Of a stretch of DNA of 22,755 bases, positions 1 to 8,380 are shown piece by piece. How positions within the stretch are numbered: position 1 is the first letter of the stretch; each line of letters begins with the position of its first letter. The position numbers and the translations under genes are program-made. Source of the stretch: Bacteriovoracaceae bacterium (GTDB taxonomy: Bacteria > Bdellovibrionota > Bacteriovoracia > Bacteriovoracales > Bacteriovoracaceae). Location of the stretch: NCBI GenBank assembly GCA_023146355.1, contig JAGLCH010000356.1:1-22755 (forward strand), written 5' to 3'. A model generated the notes under the pieces. It did no database searches. It saw only the letters and a list, made by a program, of their open reading frames with translations, and was not told the DNA's origin.

Positions 1-2007
1 CTCTCCCGACTGCTTAATAAAACTGAAGTTAGAAATATCAAGAGCTTCATTCTCGAATAAAAAGCTAAGATCTAACTTATCAATAGTCTCATTAAACCAT
101 GTGAGGTTTTTTGCTTTTATATTACCACTCACATGAGGTGTTTCTGAGCTTAGGCTACCTAAAATTTTATAGTCACCACTATAACTAAACGCCAGCCCTT
201 TTGGCATCGATCCCACTGGAAGATGTTTCTTATATATCCTCACAGAATCACGATAGGTAGCGTAAGGAAAGGACGCATATAATTCATATTTTTGTTCATC
301 TTGAAACTGCATCTTTCCATTTACTGTGTATAGACTAGTTCCCTTTCGTCCTTTCATCTCATTGAAATACAGTTTTAAGTCTTTCAGATCAAGACGTAGC
401 TTTCCATCTAGCTGCCCTAAATCTAAGTCTAAAATCTGCACGTTTTTCATTTTCGCATCAAAATAAAAGCGAACATCACGAAATGGGCCATCGACATTAA
501 AGTTTAAAATCCCATCGCCCTCAATACTCGCTCCGGAAATTGCACCAAAATCCCTAAAGCTGAAGTCACTAGAGACAGCACTAATTGAAATATAGTCAGG
601 TGAAATTTTTCCCTTTGCTGTAATACTTGAAGAGGCAAATCCAAGATTGGCATCAATTAATACCGCATGGTCTGGTTTCAAAATAACCGTCGTATTTGAA
701 ATCGATATTTTGGGATTCTGAAGAACTGGGACTTGATTTTGTGAAAACTGCAACGAAAATTTTTCAATATAGCTGCCGTTTTTAATGGCAAAGATTACAT
801 CATCATTTTCATACTTAACGTCAATAATCCCGGTAATTCTTCCCTTTATCGGAGCTAGAGAATCTTTTAAATAATTAAATGCATCCGTCGTGCGTAGTCT
901 TTGAAGATTAAATGAGAACTGATTATTAATTATTTTTCGATTACTAACGTCATAGAGGGCTTGCGGCCGTACAAGAGTTACCAAGCCTCCACGTTGCTTT
1001 ATGCGTAGCTTGCCTAGAGAAACAATACCATGCTTGTAATTTGCACCTAACTCTAATTTCTTGGCATTCCCATAGGCTGACTGAACATCATATCCGATAA
1101 GTTCTAATTTGACCTGAGGATTTAGAATGGGCCCTTCTAACTCGGCGTCAACTTCAAAGTGTCCACTAATGGTGCTAACCTCTGAATTGGGCTCAGCTCC
1201 ATATTGAATAATATCACTTGCATCTCCAACATAATGAAGCGTTCCATCAAAGAGAAGCTCATCTTGTTCAATCAATTTACCTTTGTAATTATAATGTTTC
1301 ATCCTGTTGATGATGGAAGCATTTTCAATATCAATATTATCACGATAAAGAGAGGCCGATAGATCAACTGAATCGATTGTGAGCATCTGGTATCTCAGTT
1401 GCTCAATAGAAATATCGAATGAGATGTAATCATCATCAAACTGCGTCAGAGCTTTATTTATCCAAACTCGATCGTCATTAATCAGTAATTCCACTTGATC
1501 AAGCATAATACCGTCAAAATGTACGGGGAATTTACTGACAATATTCCCTTGAATAAATGAGAAGATCTCTGATATTTTGATTTTTTTAAGCAAGTCAGAA
1601 TCTAATTTTGAATGAGTATCTGTATTCTTAAAAAAAACAGGTGCCACAATATTTATACTGCCATGAGCAAATAAAACTTTTTCTATTGAGATCTTATTTG
1701 ATAGCAAGTCCCAAAGTCCAAGATAGACACCCAGCTCATCGACCTCAACAGAGAGGTCAATGTTTTCATTTTCGAATTGCTTTGAAGCAGCTACTTTTTT
1801 GAATATAGTAGCTGGTGGAAACATGTTTATTTCAATTGACTGAAAGCTAATATCAATTCCGAATTCCGATGCTAGGCGATAGTTGGTTCTTTCAGAGATC
1901 CACGATGAAAACATTTCAGTTTGTACTAGTTGCCAAGCTCCAAAAATCAAAGTTGTAACTAATATGCTAAATATAAGTACTGCTTGGTGTAACTTATTCA
2001 AACTCAT
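1..2007 (-). CDS. TamB/AsmA-like envelope protein, N-terminal part (runs off the left edge)
   Basis: An ATG at 2007 opens a frame with no stop through base 1, giving 669 visible codons. I checked this codon by codon. The product starts with a short basic segment and one membrane helix (about residues 9-27, AVLIFSILVTTLIFGAW). It continues into a long region of alternating beta-strand character (for example IDISFQSIEINMFPPATIF and similar repeats), rich in short Ile/Leu/Val-Asp/Lys strands and with almost no cysteine. This is the layout of TamB/YhdP/AsmA-family proteins: one inner-membrane anchor and a periplasm-spanning beta-groove thought to pass lipids or outer-membrane proteins to the outer membrane. 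The start lies 14 bp inside the end of the upstream TPR gene, so the two are probably translationally coupled. An AGG lies 4 nt before the ATG. The C-terminal domain that would separate TamB from other AsmA-like proteins is outside the window, so I give no symbol. Confidence 0.75.
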   Translation of the reverse strand, partial: MSLNKLHQAVLIFSILVTTLIFGAWQLVQTEMFSSWISERTNYRLASEFGIDISFQSIEINMFPPATIFKKVAASKQFENENIDLSVEVDELGVYLGLWDLLSNKISIEKVLFAHGSINIVAPVFFKNTDTHSKLDSDLLKKIKISEIFSFIQGNIVSKFPVHFDGIMLDQVELLINDDRVWINKALTQFDDDYISFDISIEQLRYQMLTIDSVDLSASLYRDNIDIENASIINRMKHYNYKGKLIEQDELLFDGTLHYVGDASDIIQYGAEPNSEVSTISGHFEVDAELEGPILNPQVKLELIGYDVQSAYGNAKKLELGANYKHGIVSLGKLRIKQRGGLVTLVRPQALYDVSNRKIINNQFSFNLQRLRTTDAFNYLKDSLAPIKGRITGIIDVKYENDDVIFAIKNGSYIEKFSLQFSQNQVPVLQNPKISISNTTVILKPDHAVLIDANLGFASSSITAKGKISPDYISISAVSSDFSFRDFGAISGASIEGDGILNFNVDGPFRDVRFYFDAKMKNVQILDLDLGQLDGKLRLDLKDLKLYFNEMKGRKGTSLYTVNGKMQFQDEQKYELYASFPYATYRDSVRIYKKHLPVGSMPKGLAFSYSGDYKILGSLSSETPHVSGNIKAKNLTWFNETIDKLDLSFLFENEALDISNFSFIKQSGE

Positions 2008-3649
2008 CAAGCCTTTGTTTTACTAGACGATAAGTGGGATCGATACTGCTCACCACTAAAAAGTGATTGAGTGATCGTCCTCTATTATTCATTGCAAGAT
2101 ATAACTCCGCTGCTAGGTAGTTAAAGCACAGCTGCTCGCGATTTACTAATGGCCATGTGCAAAGCATTTCCTCAATTAGTGCGACGGCTTTGGCATATTG
2201 CTTTAATGCTTTTAAAACCTCAATTTTCAAATACGAGTGCTCAATTCTGGCATCGAGCTCCTCTGAATAAAAAGAACTCTTTTCGACTTGTTCGATTACA
2301 GCTAGAGAAGAAGAATATAAACCCATTTCATAAAAAGCAACAGCAATATCAGAGTAGTTTTGATCGATATCTTTGATACCTCCATGCCTTAGATAGCTTG
2401 CTATTTTCTGATCATCTACTGGGCCATGAGTATCGGTTTTCAATCCGAGACAATAGAGTTTTGAAAAGTATTCTAATTCACCAAGGAGATCACGAGCTAT
2501 TAACGATATTTCTTCCTTCGATGAAGTATGATCAACTATGTGTTCTTCATGCTCTAGTTTTTTAAGCAAGTTGCTTTTTACACCTTGCGCAAGGTCGTCG
2601 GCGCCTATGCTCTTCAGGAACTCAAATCCGCGTTCATCTCGTCCATCCGATGAATGATGTAGACCATTCATCGAAAACAAGTCTGTTGCAAAATCGTAGC
2701 TGTCATCCAGCTCAATTTCTTCCTCGAAAGTATCCTCTAGAGCATCTACTGCCACTATTAACGAGTCAAATTGTTTTCTGATTGATTTAGGGTGACTGAA
2801 CAGAGTCGGGTTTGTAACGACAATTTGTTTTGCTTGCTCTGAAATTCTTTTGCTTTTAATTGCTAGCCCATACTCAATAATAGCTTTAATTATCCGAAAG
2901 TCATTTGGATAGCAAAGCAGTTGACGATATAGCTGATTAACAATCCTTTTCCGATCATCTAGTGCTTCACACTTTTCTTGAATATTTAGCCCTAAAAGGG
3001 AGTACTCTAAACTCTCATGCAATAAGCCTTGATGTGAATCAGGCCCTTGAAGCTCATTCATTAACTCCCTAATCCAGATTTTTTTCCCTTTGAAAGTACG
3101 CAACATTGCCTCATTTAATATCTTATCAAAGGCTTCAATATCACCCTTATATAAACAGGCAAGCAGGCCCCACCGGATTGAGCAAGGATCGGAGCGAAAC
3201 CACTTCTCCCTCTCTCTTAGGTGCTCTGACATCAAAGAAAAATTTCGATTGGTATTATAGTTTTCCATAAGGCAGGCAGAGTAATTCTTTGCCTGTTGAA
3301 CTTGTCCTACTTGAACTGAAGACTTCCAGCCGAAACTCAATAGTTCAGAATCTAACCTCTCAAGCTCGCGAGTTGAACTCGTATCCAGATTGAGTTCTGT
3401 TTTACAATATTCTGAAATCTCACTGTACAATAATCTATAGTTTGCATTTTCATCTAAATATTTAAAGAAGCGTCTTATTGTTACATGCATGATTTCTTTC
3501 TGATTTACATGCTTATATACCGCTAATAAATAGTGAAAATACGAAATGCTGTCATCAAGATTCAATTGACCCAGTGTAATCGATTCGAAAAAAACTTTTG
3601 CCTCTTCAAATCGATTTTGTGAAAATAGTTGTATTCCTTGCTTTAGCAT
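1994..3649 (-). CDS. TPR-like helical repeat protein of unknown function (551 aa)
   Basis: I do not recognise a named family. The product has no signal peptide and no membrane helix, so it is probably cytoplasmic. It looks alpha-helical throughout with degenerate tetratricopeptide-like pairs. The clearest are at the N-terminus (GIQLFSQNRFEEAKVFFESI) and near the C-terminus (about residues 435-550, for example VAFYEMGLYSSSLAVIEQVE and LKALKQYAKAVALIEEML). The middle (about residues 300-330) holds an acidic stretch (EDTFEEEIELDDSYD). The start is the ATG at 3649; a GGAG lies 13 nt upstream, farther than usual, and no other ATG is available in frame. The gene begins after the efp terminator and a possible extended -10 promoter, and overlaps the TamB-like start by 14 bp. 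It may serve the same envelope process as that gene, but this is inferred from position only. Confidence 0.75.
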   Translation of the reverse strand: MLKQGIQLFSQNRFEEAKVFFESITLGQLNLDDSISYFHYLLAVYKHVNQKEIMHVTIRRFFKYLDENANYRLLYSEISEYCKTELNLDTSSTRELERLDSELLSFGWKSSVQVGQVQQAKNYSACLMENYNTNRNFSLMSEHLREREKWFRSDPCSIRWGLLACLYKGDIEAFDKILNEAMLRTFKGKKIWIRELMNELQGPDSHQGLLHESLEYSLLGLNIQEKCEALDDRKRIVNQLYRQLLCYPNDFRIIKAIIEYGLAIKSKRISEQAKQIVVTNPTLFSHPKSIRKQFDSLIVAVDALEDTFEEEIELDDSYDFATDLFSMNGLHHSSDGRDERGFEFLKSIGADDLAQGVKSNLLKKLEHEEHIVDHTSSKEEISLIARDLLGELEYFSKLYCLGLKTDTHGPVDDQKIASYLRHGGIKDIDQNYSDIAVAFYEMGLYSSSLAVIEQVEKSSFYSEELDARIEHSYLKIEVLKALKQYAKAVALIEEMLCTWPLVNREQLCFNYLAAELYLAMNNRGRSLNHFLVVSSIDPTYRLVKQRLDEFE

Positions 3650-3725
3650 TAAATCACATTTACTCCATGCATAATCCCGTAAAATATTAGGCCGCCAGCA
3701 TCTATTTTACTTCACTTTCTAATGA

Positions 3726-3734
3726 TTTATAACA
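3726..3734 (-). promoter_or_regulatory. Possible extended -10 promoter for the TPR/TamB-like pair
   Basis: The minus strand reads TGTTATAAA, a TG-N extension followed by a hexamer one base from TATAAT. No good -35 hexamer sits 16-18 bp upstream. It lies just past the efp terminator, which leaves the downstream pair in need of its own promoter. The implied start is near 3719, with a leader of about 70 nt before the ATG at 3649. The stretch 3650-3786 shows no credible gene on either strand. A 5-bp inverted repeat, CTGCC/GGCAG, around 3750-3769 has no clear role. Confidence 0.35.
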
Positions 3735-3786
3735 GAACGTCACTTCCTGCCTACTCTCTCGGGCAGTTTCAATTCTCAATTTTGAC

Positions 3787-3813
3787 ACAAAAAAAACGGC
3801 AAAAAATGCCGCT
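3787..3813 (-). terminator. Intrinsic terminator after efp
   Basis: On the minus strand a 7-bp stem (AGCGGCA pairing with TGCCGTT, including one G-U pair) closes a five-T loop and is followed at once by a run of T residues. It lies 27 bp past the efp stop. It is the clearest terminator in the window and marks the end of the pil/aroQ/efp transcription unit. Confidence 0.9.
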
Positions 3814-3839
3814 CTTATGCAATCCTATCAATTATTACT

Positions 3840-4409
3840 TTATTTTTTTGCTCTCTCAATATAATCACGTGTTCGTGTATCAATACGCAACATTTCATCT
3901 CTTTCGATAAAAAGCGGTACACTGATTTGCAAACCTGTTTCCATTATTGCTTTTTTTGTTCCCCCCTGAGCAGTATCACCCTTTAGCCCAGGATCTGTCT
4001 CTACGACTTTTAATACTACAAAATTTGGAACTTCAATTGCGATAGGAAGACCATTATAATAGAGGACATCAAACTTTATTCCCTCTTGAAGGAAATCGCC
4101 CTGATCCCCCACTTGGTCTTTTGTTAAATGGATGGACTCAAAAGTTTCCTGATCCATAAAGTTAAATCCCTCAGGATCATCATACATGTACTCCATAACC
4201 TTTTCTTCGAGATCTGGCTCCATCAGGCCGGTGTCGACACCAGATTTGAAGGTTCTTTCAATGACTAGTCCTGTTTCCAAGTTTTTCATGCGACACTTAT
4301 AAAAAGCAGACCCCTTCCCTGGATTAGTAAATGCAGATTGGATAATTGAATATGGCTTCCCATCTAATTCAACCTTAACGCCCTTCTTTAAGTCTGTTGT
4401 TGGAATCAT
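3840..4409 (-). CDS. efp: Translation elongation factor P
   Basis: EF-P binds ribosomes stalled at consecutive prolines and promotes peptide-bond formation. The 189-residue length is typical. The N-terminal KOW-like domain carries the loop NPGKGSAF with Lys32 at its tip, the position modified by EpmA/EpmB-type enzymes in many bacteria. The OB domains follow, with family landmarks FKSGVDT, MEYMYDD, YNGLPIAIEVP and the C-terminal GLQISVPLFIERDEMLRIDTRT. The residue before the PGKG turn is Asn rather than the Lys found in E. coli. The ATG at 4409 shares one base with the aroQ stop (TAATG) and follows GAGGA at a normal distance. It is the last gene of its unit, just before a strong terminator. 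Identity is close to certain; the modification chemistry is not visible here. Confidence 0.97.
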   Translation of the reverse strand: MIPTTDLKKGVKVELDGKPYSIIQSAFTNPGKGSAFYKCRMKNLETGLVIERTFKSGVDTGLMEPDLEEKVMEYMYDDPEGFNFMDQETFESIHLTKDQVGDQGDFLQEGIKFDVLYYNGLPIAIEVPNFVVLKVVETDPGLKGDTAQGGTKKAIMETGLQISVPLFIERDEMLRIDTRTRDYIERAKK

Positions 4410-4852
4410 TATATTTCCTCATTTTTTAGTAGTTGCGAGTATATTGCTAAATAGTAGCAGTCCCTTCCGAGACCCTCCATTATGCTTTGGGCCGCTCGGG
4501 CCGTCAACTTACGCAAACGAAACTCCTCTCTAGAATGAGTATTACTGAGATGAACTTCAATAACGGGAATTTTAATGATGCTGAGAGCATCGAAGATGGC
4601 AATGCTAGTGTGAGAGTATGCGCCAGGATTTATAATAATAGCAGCATAATCTTGATTCAAACTCTCTTGAATTCTAGTAACAATCTCGCCTTCAATATTT
4701 GATTGATACCAATCTGCAGATGCATCTACTTGCTGAATCTTATTATTAGTATACTTTATGATTTCATCTAATGTTTCAAAACCATATATATCAGGTTCTC
4801 TTAAACCAAGCATATTGAGGTTAGGACCATTGATTACTAAGAATTTTTTCAC
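4409..4852 (-). CDS. aroQ: 3-dehydroquinate dehydratase, type II
   Basis: AroQ catalyses the third step of the shikimate pathway, dehydrating 3-dehydroquinate to 3-dehydroshikimate. It is a small cytoplasmic enzyme, dodecameric in the family. The 147-residue length is normal. Family motifs are intact: NGPNLNMLGLREPDIYG near the N-terminus with Arg18 and the presumed catalytic Tyr23, NPGAYSHTS with Asn75 and His81, and EVHLSNTHSREEFR with His101 and Arg112. The start is a GTG that overlaps the upstream TPR stop as GTGA. The gene lies between a TPR gene and efp. The aroQ-efp pairing is common in bacteria, but joining it to a secretin operon is less so. A second shikimate gene, aroE, lies about 14 kb away on the same strand. 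Confidence 0.96.
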   Translation of the reverse strand: MKKFLVINGPNLNMLGLREPDIYGFETLDEIIKYTNNKIQQVDASADWYQSNIEGEIVTRIQESLNQDYAAIIINPGAYSHTSIAIFDALSIIKIPVIEVHLSNTHSREEFRLRKLTARAAQSIMEGLGRDCYYLAIYSQLLKNEEI

Positions 4853-5913
4853 TTTAGGAAATCTCTTTTGCCGGCAGAACGACGTTTTATAGCATCAAGA
4901 AAATTCAATAATTTCTGTTCCTTGACATTATTGAGGTCACTTTCTTCATCCGCTAAACGAAGGTCAAGTGCTGCCAGTATGGCATTATCCCCGACTTCAC
5001 CTGACGAGGCGCAGTTCAAAATACTCTTGTCAATTTCAATCATACGGTCAATAGACCTTTGATCTTCTGGATTGAGCTCTAATATTTTCGCAAGAATTTC
5101 TTTTGCCTTAGAGTAGTAACCTTGAGCGCAGTAAAGATCGACTAGAGTATGCGTCACAATAGGCTGAGCATTTGGTTCTGTAATGCTGAGCGCCTCAATT
5201 TCTTTGATATCATCAACTTGATCATCTTCATTGCTTATTTCTGCTGGCTCATCAGGCACAAGAGTTATGGCATCATTAACCGACGATTCGAGTTCAAGTA
5301 TTTCTCTATTTTCGTCAAACTCAACTTGATCTATTTCTTGTGATTCCCATCCATTGCCAACAACTGCGGGGGATCGGCCACCAAAGTCGACCTGTGTCCA
5401 CTGTTCCAAATCCTCAAAAGGTGAAGTATTTAAATTTGATTCGTTAAAGTAGGAAGAATCAACAGTTTCTTGAATTATCGGTTGTTCTCGATCTTCAAGT
5501 TCACAAACCTTGAGTGCAACTTCATTATCTCTGGGATTAAGAAAAAGAAGATATTTATAGGACGTCAATGACTCTTCATTATGACCAAGCTCAAAGCATA
5601 CTCTAGCAAAAAGCTTTAATAGACGAAGGTTATCGTTATTCGAGTCGACTAGCGGCCGTAGAGTCGCATAGGCCATTGGAAACTGACCCTGATCAAAATA
5701 GCAGCTCGCTAAGGTTAAATACCCCATCAAGTATGAAGGATTATGACGTATCCCCTCACGTAAAATCTCAAAAGCTTGATCAAGTAGACCCAACTTGCGG
5801 TATAACTCTGCAAGTGGGGCAAAAATAGTAGAACGAGGATTCTTATCGTACTGCTTTTTATATTTGATCAATAAAGGTGATTCATCAGCCACTTTTTTAC
5901 CGCTGCTCAACAT
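4849..5913 (-). CDS. Cytoplasmic TPR protein downstream of pilQ
   Basis: This is a tetratricopeptide protein with no signal peptide, lipobox or membrane helix. Three TPR units are visible in the first 135 residues (PLAELYRKLGLLDQAFEILR, ASCYFDQGQFPMAYATLRPL, FARVCFELGHNEESLTSYKY). A long acidic, probably disordered linker follows (about 140-250), then another TPR pair (VDLYCAQGYYSKAKEILAKI). I chose the ATG at 5913; an in-frame TTG at 5922 is possible, and neither has a strong ribosome-binding site. The start lies inside the pilQ end and the stop overlaps aroQ, so it is co-transcribed with both. It differs from the lipidated pilotins Tgl/PilF, which carry a signal peptide and lipobox. A role in pilus assembly is inferred from position; a housekeeping role is equally open. 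Confidence 0.8.
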   Translation of the reverse strand: MLSSGKKVADESPLLIKYKKQYDKNPRSTIFAPLAELYRKLGLLDQAFEILREGIRHNPSYLMGYLTLASCYFDQGQFPMAYATLRPLVDSNNDNLRLLKLFARVCFELGHNEESLTSYKYLLFLNPRDNEVALKVCELEDREQPIIQETVDSSYFNESNLNTSPFEDLEQWTQVDFGGRSPAVVGNGWESQEIDQVEFDENREILELESSVNDAITLVPDEPAEISNEDDQVDDIKEIEALSITEPNAQPIVTHTLVDLYCAQGYYSKAKEILAKILELNPEDQRSIDRMIEIDKSILNCASSGEVGDNAILAALDLRLADEESDLNNVKEQKLLNFLDAIKRRSAGKRDFLK

Positions 5914-7717
5914 TTTGGTCAATCAATCCAGCTTCTTCCTGGTTGATTATTCGTGGTGTTATAAAAATTACCATTTCTGACTTTGATCTATTAATTCTAT
6001 CTGGTGATCTAAAAAGCCAGCCAATAATTGGAATATCCTTAAGAAATGGAATACCTGAGTGTGCCGAAGTATTTATTTCTTTGTAAATACCACCGATAAC
6101 AACGGTATTACCATTATCAACCAATACATTTGTTTTAACGTTTCTGGCAGTTCTTGCAACAGGCTTCGCTAGTGTTGATGGGATACTTTTAAACTCCTGC
6201 TTCGATAACTCGACTTCTAGAATAATTGATCCATCATTCGTTATCTGAGGAGTTACAGTGAGATCCATACTTGCTTCTAGCTCCTTCCACTCAACAGTCC
6301 CTGATTCCGAATCCGTCTGAGACAAGTAGGGTAAATACTCAGTTGATTTAATAACAGCTTTCTTTTTATTCTGAGTAATAACTTTTGGACTAGCAATAAC
6401 CTTTCCTTTTTCCTCATTCTCCATGAGTTCCAATTCAAAATCCAGTCCAACAAGTCGACTGTATCGTCCAATCTTTAATCCCATCATCATGGCACTTGTG
6501 GCCGAAGGAGCACTACTGAAAGAAAACCCAGGCCCCCCAATAGCTCCACCTTCAGGTGCCTGCCCAACTGCTGCAAGAGAAGCACCCCCACTTTCACCAA
6601 CAGGGTCATATCCAAACTTGATACCATTTTTTAAACCAATGTTACGGGAATAATCCTCATTGACTTCGATGATTTTGGATTCGATGAGCACTTGTGGAGT
6701 TTGTGTATCTAATACCTCTATAATCTTTCTTATTTTTTCAAGCGTATCTGCGGTATCTCTAACGATGAGAGAGTTAGTTCTCTCATCACTTGAGAGTGCG
6801 CCTCGATCCTTCGTTAGATAGTTTTTTACGATAGTACCCATATCTTTCGTTGTGCCAAAGCTGAGTGGAAAGACCTTGGTAACTAGCGGTTCTTCTTTTT
6901 TTGTCAGCTTTAGGGCCTCAATCTCAAGCTTCTTCTCTTTCGTTGCCTTCTCAAGACTAGTAATTAGCAGTATCGCCCCATTTTTTTGAGCAACTAGCTT
7001 ATTGAGAGTCAAAATCGTATCTAAAATTTGATCCCAAGGAATACTTGTTAAGGTGAGAGTAAGTGCTGGTAGTCTTCGAACTTCGTCTGTAATGATGACA
7101 TTAAATCCTGACGACTCTGCCACCATATTGAGAATATCTTCAACGCTAATACTTTTTACATTAAGTGATATTTTTTTTCCAATATATTTTTTGGGTCCAG
7201 ACATTGTAATATTTGCAAGAATGTCTTGGATCGAGTCACTACGAGGAATATGGATACGAACTGCCCCTCCCCCTTTATCACTGACTTCCGTACTGCCACC
7301 TTCAGCTTCAATTTTATTTTGAGTAAAGACACCAAACCTGTTTTCAACTGTGAGAATCAAACGGTTTCCGCGCTTTTGCATTAGCGAACGAACATTCTCT
7401 CTCAATTGAAGGGCGACTCTTAAATCTGTAGGAGATGTTTTTTTAGAATAGGCTTTTACGTAGACAATGCTTCCTGTAAATTCAGAAGTATCAAATCCAC
7501 GAATAACTCGCTCGGAAGCTGATGTTCCTTTCAGGTCGATAATAAGCTGTTTATCTTCACCATTATGAAACTTGTTTGCAACAATATTGTCATCGCTGAA
7601 CTCTAGTTCAAGCTTACTGACCTCACCTTCTTGCTTGAAATGTATAAATTGAAGTTCACCTGCAAAGAGGTTACACGACAAAATTAGTACAGAAGTGAGA
7701 AAAAATCCTTTTTTCAT
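5897..7717 (-). CDS. pilQ: Type IV pilus outer-membrane secretin PilQ
   Basis: PilQ forms the gated ring through which the pilus crosses the outer membrane. The ATG at 7717 gives 606 residues with a clean signal peptide (MKKGFFLTSVLILSCNLFA) and a GAGGA five bases upstream. A longer frame from a TTG at 7750 has no ribosome-binding site and overlaps a likely -10 box, so I rejected it. Domain order: one AMIN-like domain (about 20-110), an STN domain (about 170-255, ISLNVKSISVEDILNMVAE), a short ring-building repeat (VFPLSFGTTKDMGTIVKNYL), then the secretin core. The core includes VIASPKVITQNKKKAVI, VTPQITNDGSIILEV, VVIGGIYKE and the end motif GIPFLKDIPIIGWLFR. Only one AMIN domain is evident; several family members have two or more. 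It follows pilP after 111 bp and is followed by a TPR gene that overlaps its end. Confidence 0.96.
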   Translation of the reverse strand: MKKGFFLTSVLILSCNLFAGELQFIHFKQEGEVSKLELEFSDDNIVANKFHNGEDKQLIIDLKGTSASERVIRGFDTSEFTGSIVYVKAYSKKTSPTDLRVALQLRENVRSLMQKRGNRLILTVENRFGVFTQNKIEAEGGSTEVSDKGGGAVRIHIPRSDSIQDILANITMSGPKKYIGKKISLNVKSISVEDILNMVAESSGFNVIITDEVRRLPALTLTLTSIPWDQILDTILTLNKLVAQKNGAILLITSLEKATKEKKLEIEALKLTKKEEPLVTKVFPLSFGTTKDMGTIVKNYLTKDRGALSSDERTNSLIVRDTADTLEKIRKIIEVLDTQTPQVLIESKIIEVNEDYSRNIGLKNGIKFGYDPVGESGGASLAAVGQAPEGGAIGGPGFSFSSAPSATSAMMMGLKIGRYSRLVGLDFELELMENEEKGKVIASPKVITQNKKKAVIKSTEYLPYLSQTDSESGTVEWKELEASMDLTVTPQITNDGSIILEVELSKQEFKSIPSTLAKPVARTARNVKTNVLVDNGNTVVIGGIYKEINTSAHSGIPFLKDIPIIGWLFRSPDRINRSKSEMVIFITPRIINQEEAGLIDQNVEQR

Positions 7718-7721
7718 ACGT

Positions 7722-7726
7722 TCCTC
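7722..7726 (-). promoter_or_regulatory. Ribosome-binding site deciding the pilQ start
   Basis: The minus strand reads GAGGA four bases before the ATG at 7717. This supports the ATG that opens the signal peptide over the upstream in-frame TTG at 7750, which has no such site. Confidence 0.7.
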
Positions 7727-7749
7727 GTCCTTAAGAGACTGTTTTTTCA

Positions 7750-7758
7750 ATTATAACA
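7750..7758 (-). promoter_or_regulatory. Possible extended -10 promoter for pilQ
   Basis: The minus strand reads TGTTATAAT: a perfect TATAAT with the TG-N extension that can replace a -35 box. The -35 region is poor. It lies in the 111-bp gap between pilP and pilQ. The predicted start near 7743 leaves a leader of about 26 nt that contains the pilQ ribosome-binding site. It would let secretin, TPR, aroQ and efp be transcribed apart from pilMNOP. Confidence 0.5.
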
Positions 7759-7828
7759 TTAGTTTACATAATAAAGAAAGTAATGATGGAAATAAATGAC
7801 GCACTAAACAACACACTAAAAAAGACAA

Positions 7829-8380
7829 CTACTCCGATACTGGAATGATTGTTTCAAGATATTCATCTTGGTCATATACATTTCTGATTTTTTCAACAAG
7901 TACAATTCCACCAGGCAGAATTGCCTTAACAACAGCACCATCAAGACCTAACTTCATCCCCTCTTTTACAACGTAAGTTGGACTATCATTGAGTTTTCTT
8001 TGCCCAAATCGGGCAGCTGAAGCTTTCTCGCTCTCACTTTGAATATGTCCAGACGATTCAACTGAAACGATTTTAACTAGAGCTCTACGGTTAGGTCCTA
8101 GCAGAACACCTACAACTCTAATCTCTTCAATTGGAACACCCTGCACTGTTTCAACATTGGTAAACACTGAGCCGTTAAAGTACTTCGTTTTACCACTCTT
8201 TTTTAATCTAGAGCGACGAGGTAGATTCCTCTTAAAGGGGTCACGAAGATCAAATGGATTTGATATTTTAGTATTTTTACTACCAAGTACTTTTAGCGCA
8301 GGAGATATAACTTGTGATGAGACTGTGAAGCTCATCAAAGGTATCATGATCGTTATTATTGCAGTTATGATTCTTGTCAT
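7829..8380 (-). CDS. pilP: Type IV pilus alignment protein PilP
   Basis: PilP links the inner-membrane PilN/PilO complex to the secretin PilQ. The product has 183 residues, an N-terminal hydrophobic segment (about 3-22), a basic linker (RNLPRRSRLKK) and a C-terminal beta domain of PilP type. That domain includes IRVVGVLLGPNRRALVKI, a TYVVKEGMKLG strand pair and VKAILPGGIVLVEKI. The NPFDLRDPFKR stretch resembles the conserved DPF segment that binds PilQ. The start overlaps the pilO stop as ATGA. The protein contains no cysteine, so the lipobox of classical PilP lipoproteins is missing; it is probably exported or anchored by the N-terminal helix. The call rests on the C-terminal fold pattern and on exact placement between pilO and pilQ. 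Confidence 0.88.
   Translation of the reverse strand: MTRIITAIITIMIPLMSFTVSSQVISPALKVLGSKNTKISNPFDLRDPFKRNLPRRSRLKKSGKTKYFNGSVFTNVETVQGVPIEEIRVVGVLLGPNRRALVKIVSVESSGHIQSESEKASAARFGQRKLNDSPTYVVKEGMKLGLDGAVVKAILPGGIVLVEKIRNVYDQDEYLETIIPVSE

Noticed and set aside
3722..3910. 62-codon plus-strand frame opposite the end of efp
   Set aside because: It reads through the efp terminator and the efp C-terminus, has low-complexity aromatic content and no ribosome-binding site.
7053..7322. 89-codon plus-strand frame opposite pilQ, and similar ones at 6423-6653 and 18280-18552
   Set aside because: All lie opposite strongly conserved domains of pilQ or pilB and show no domain of their own.
7718..7750. 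Longer pilQ beginning at a TTG at 7750
   Set aside because: It would add 11 polar residues before a good signal peptide, has no ribosome-binding site and covers the likely TATAAT box.
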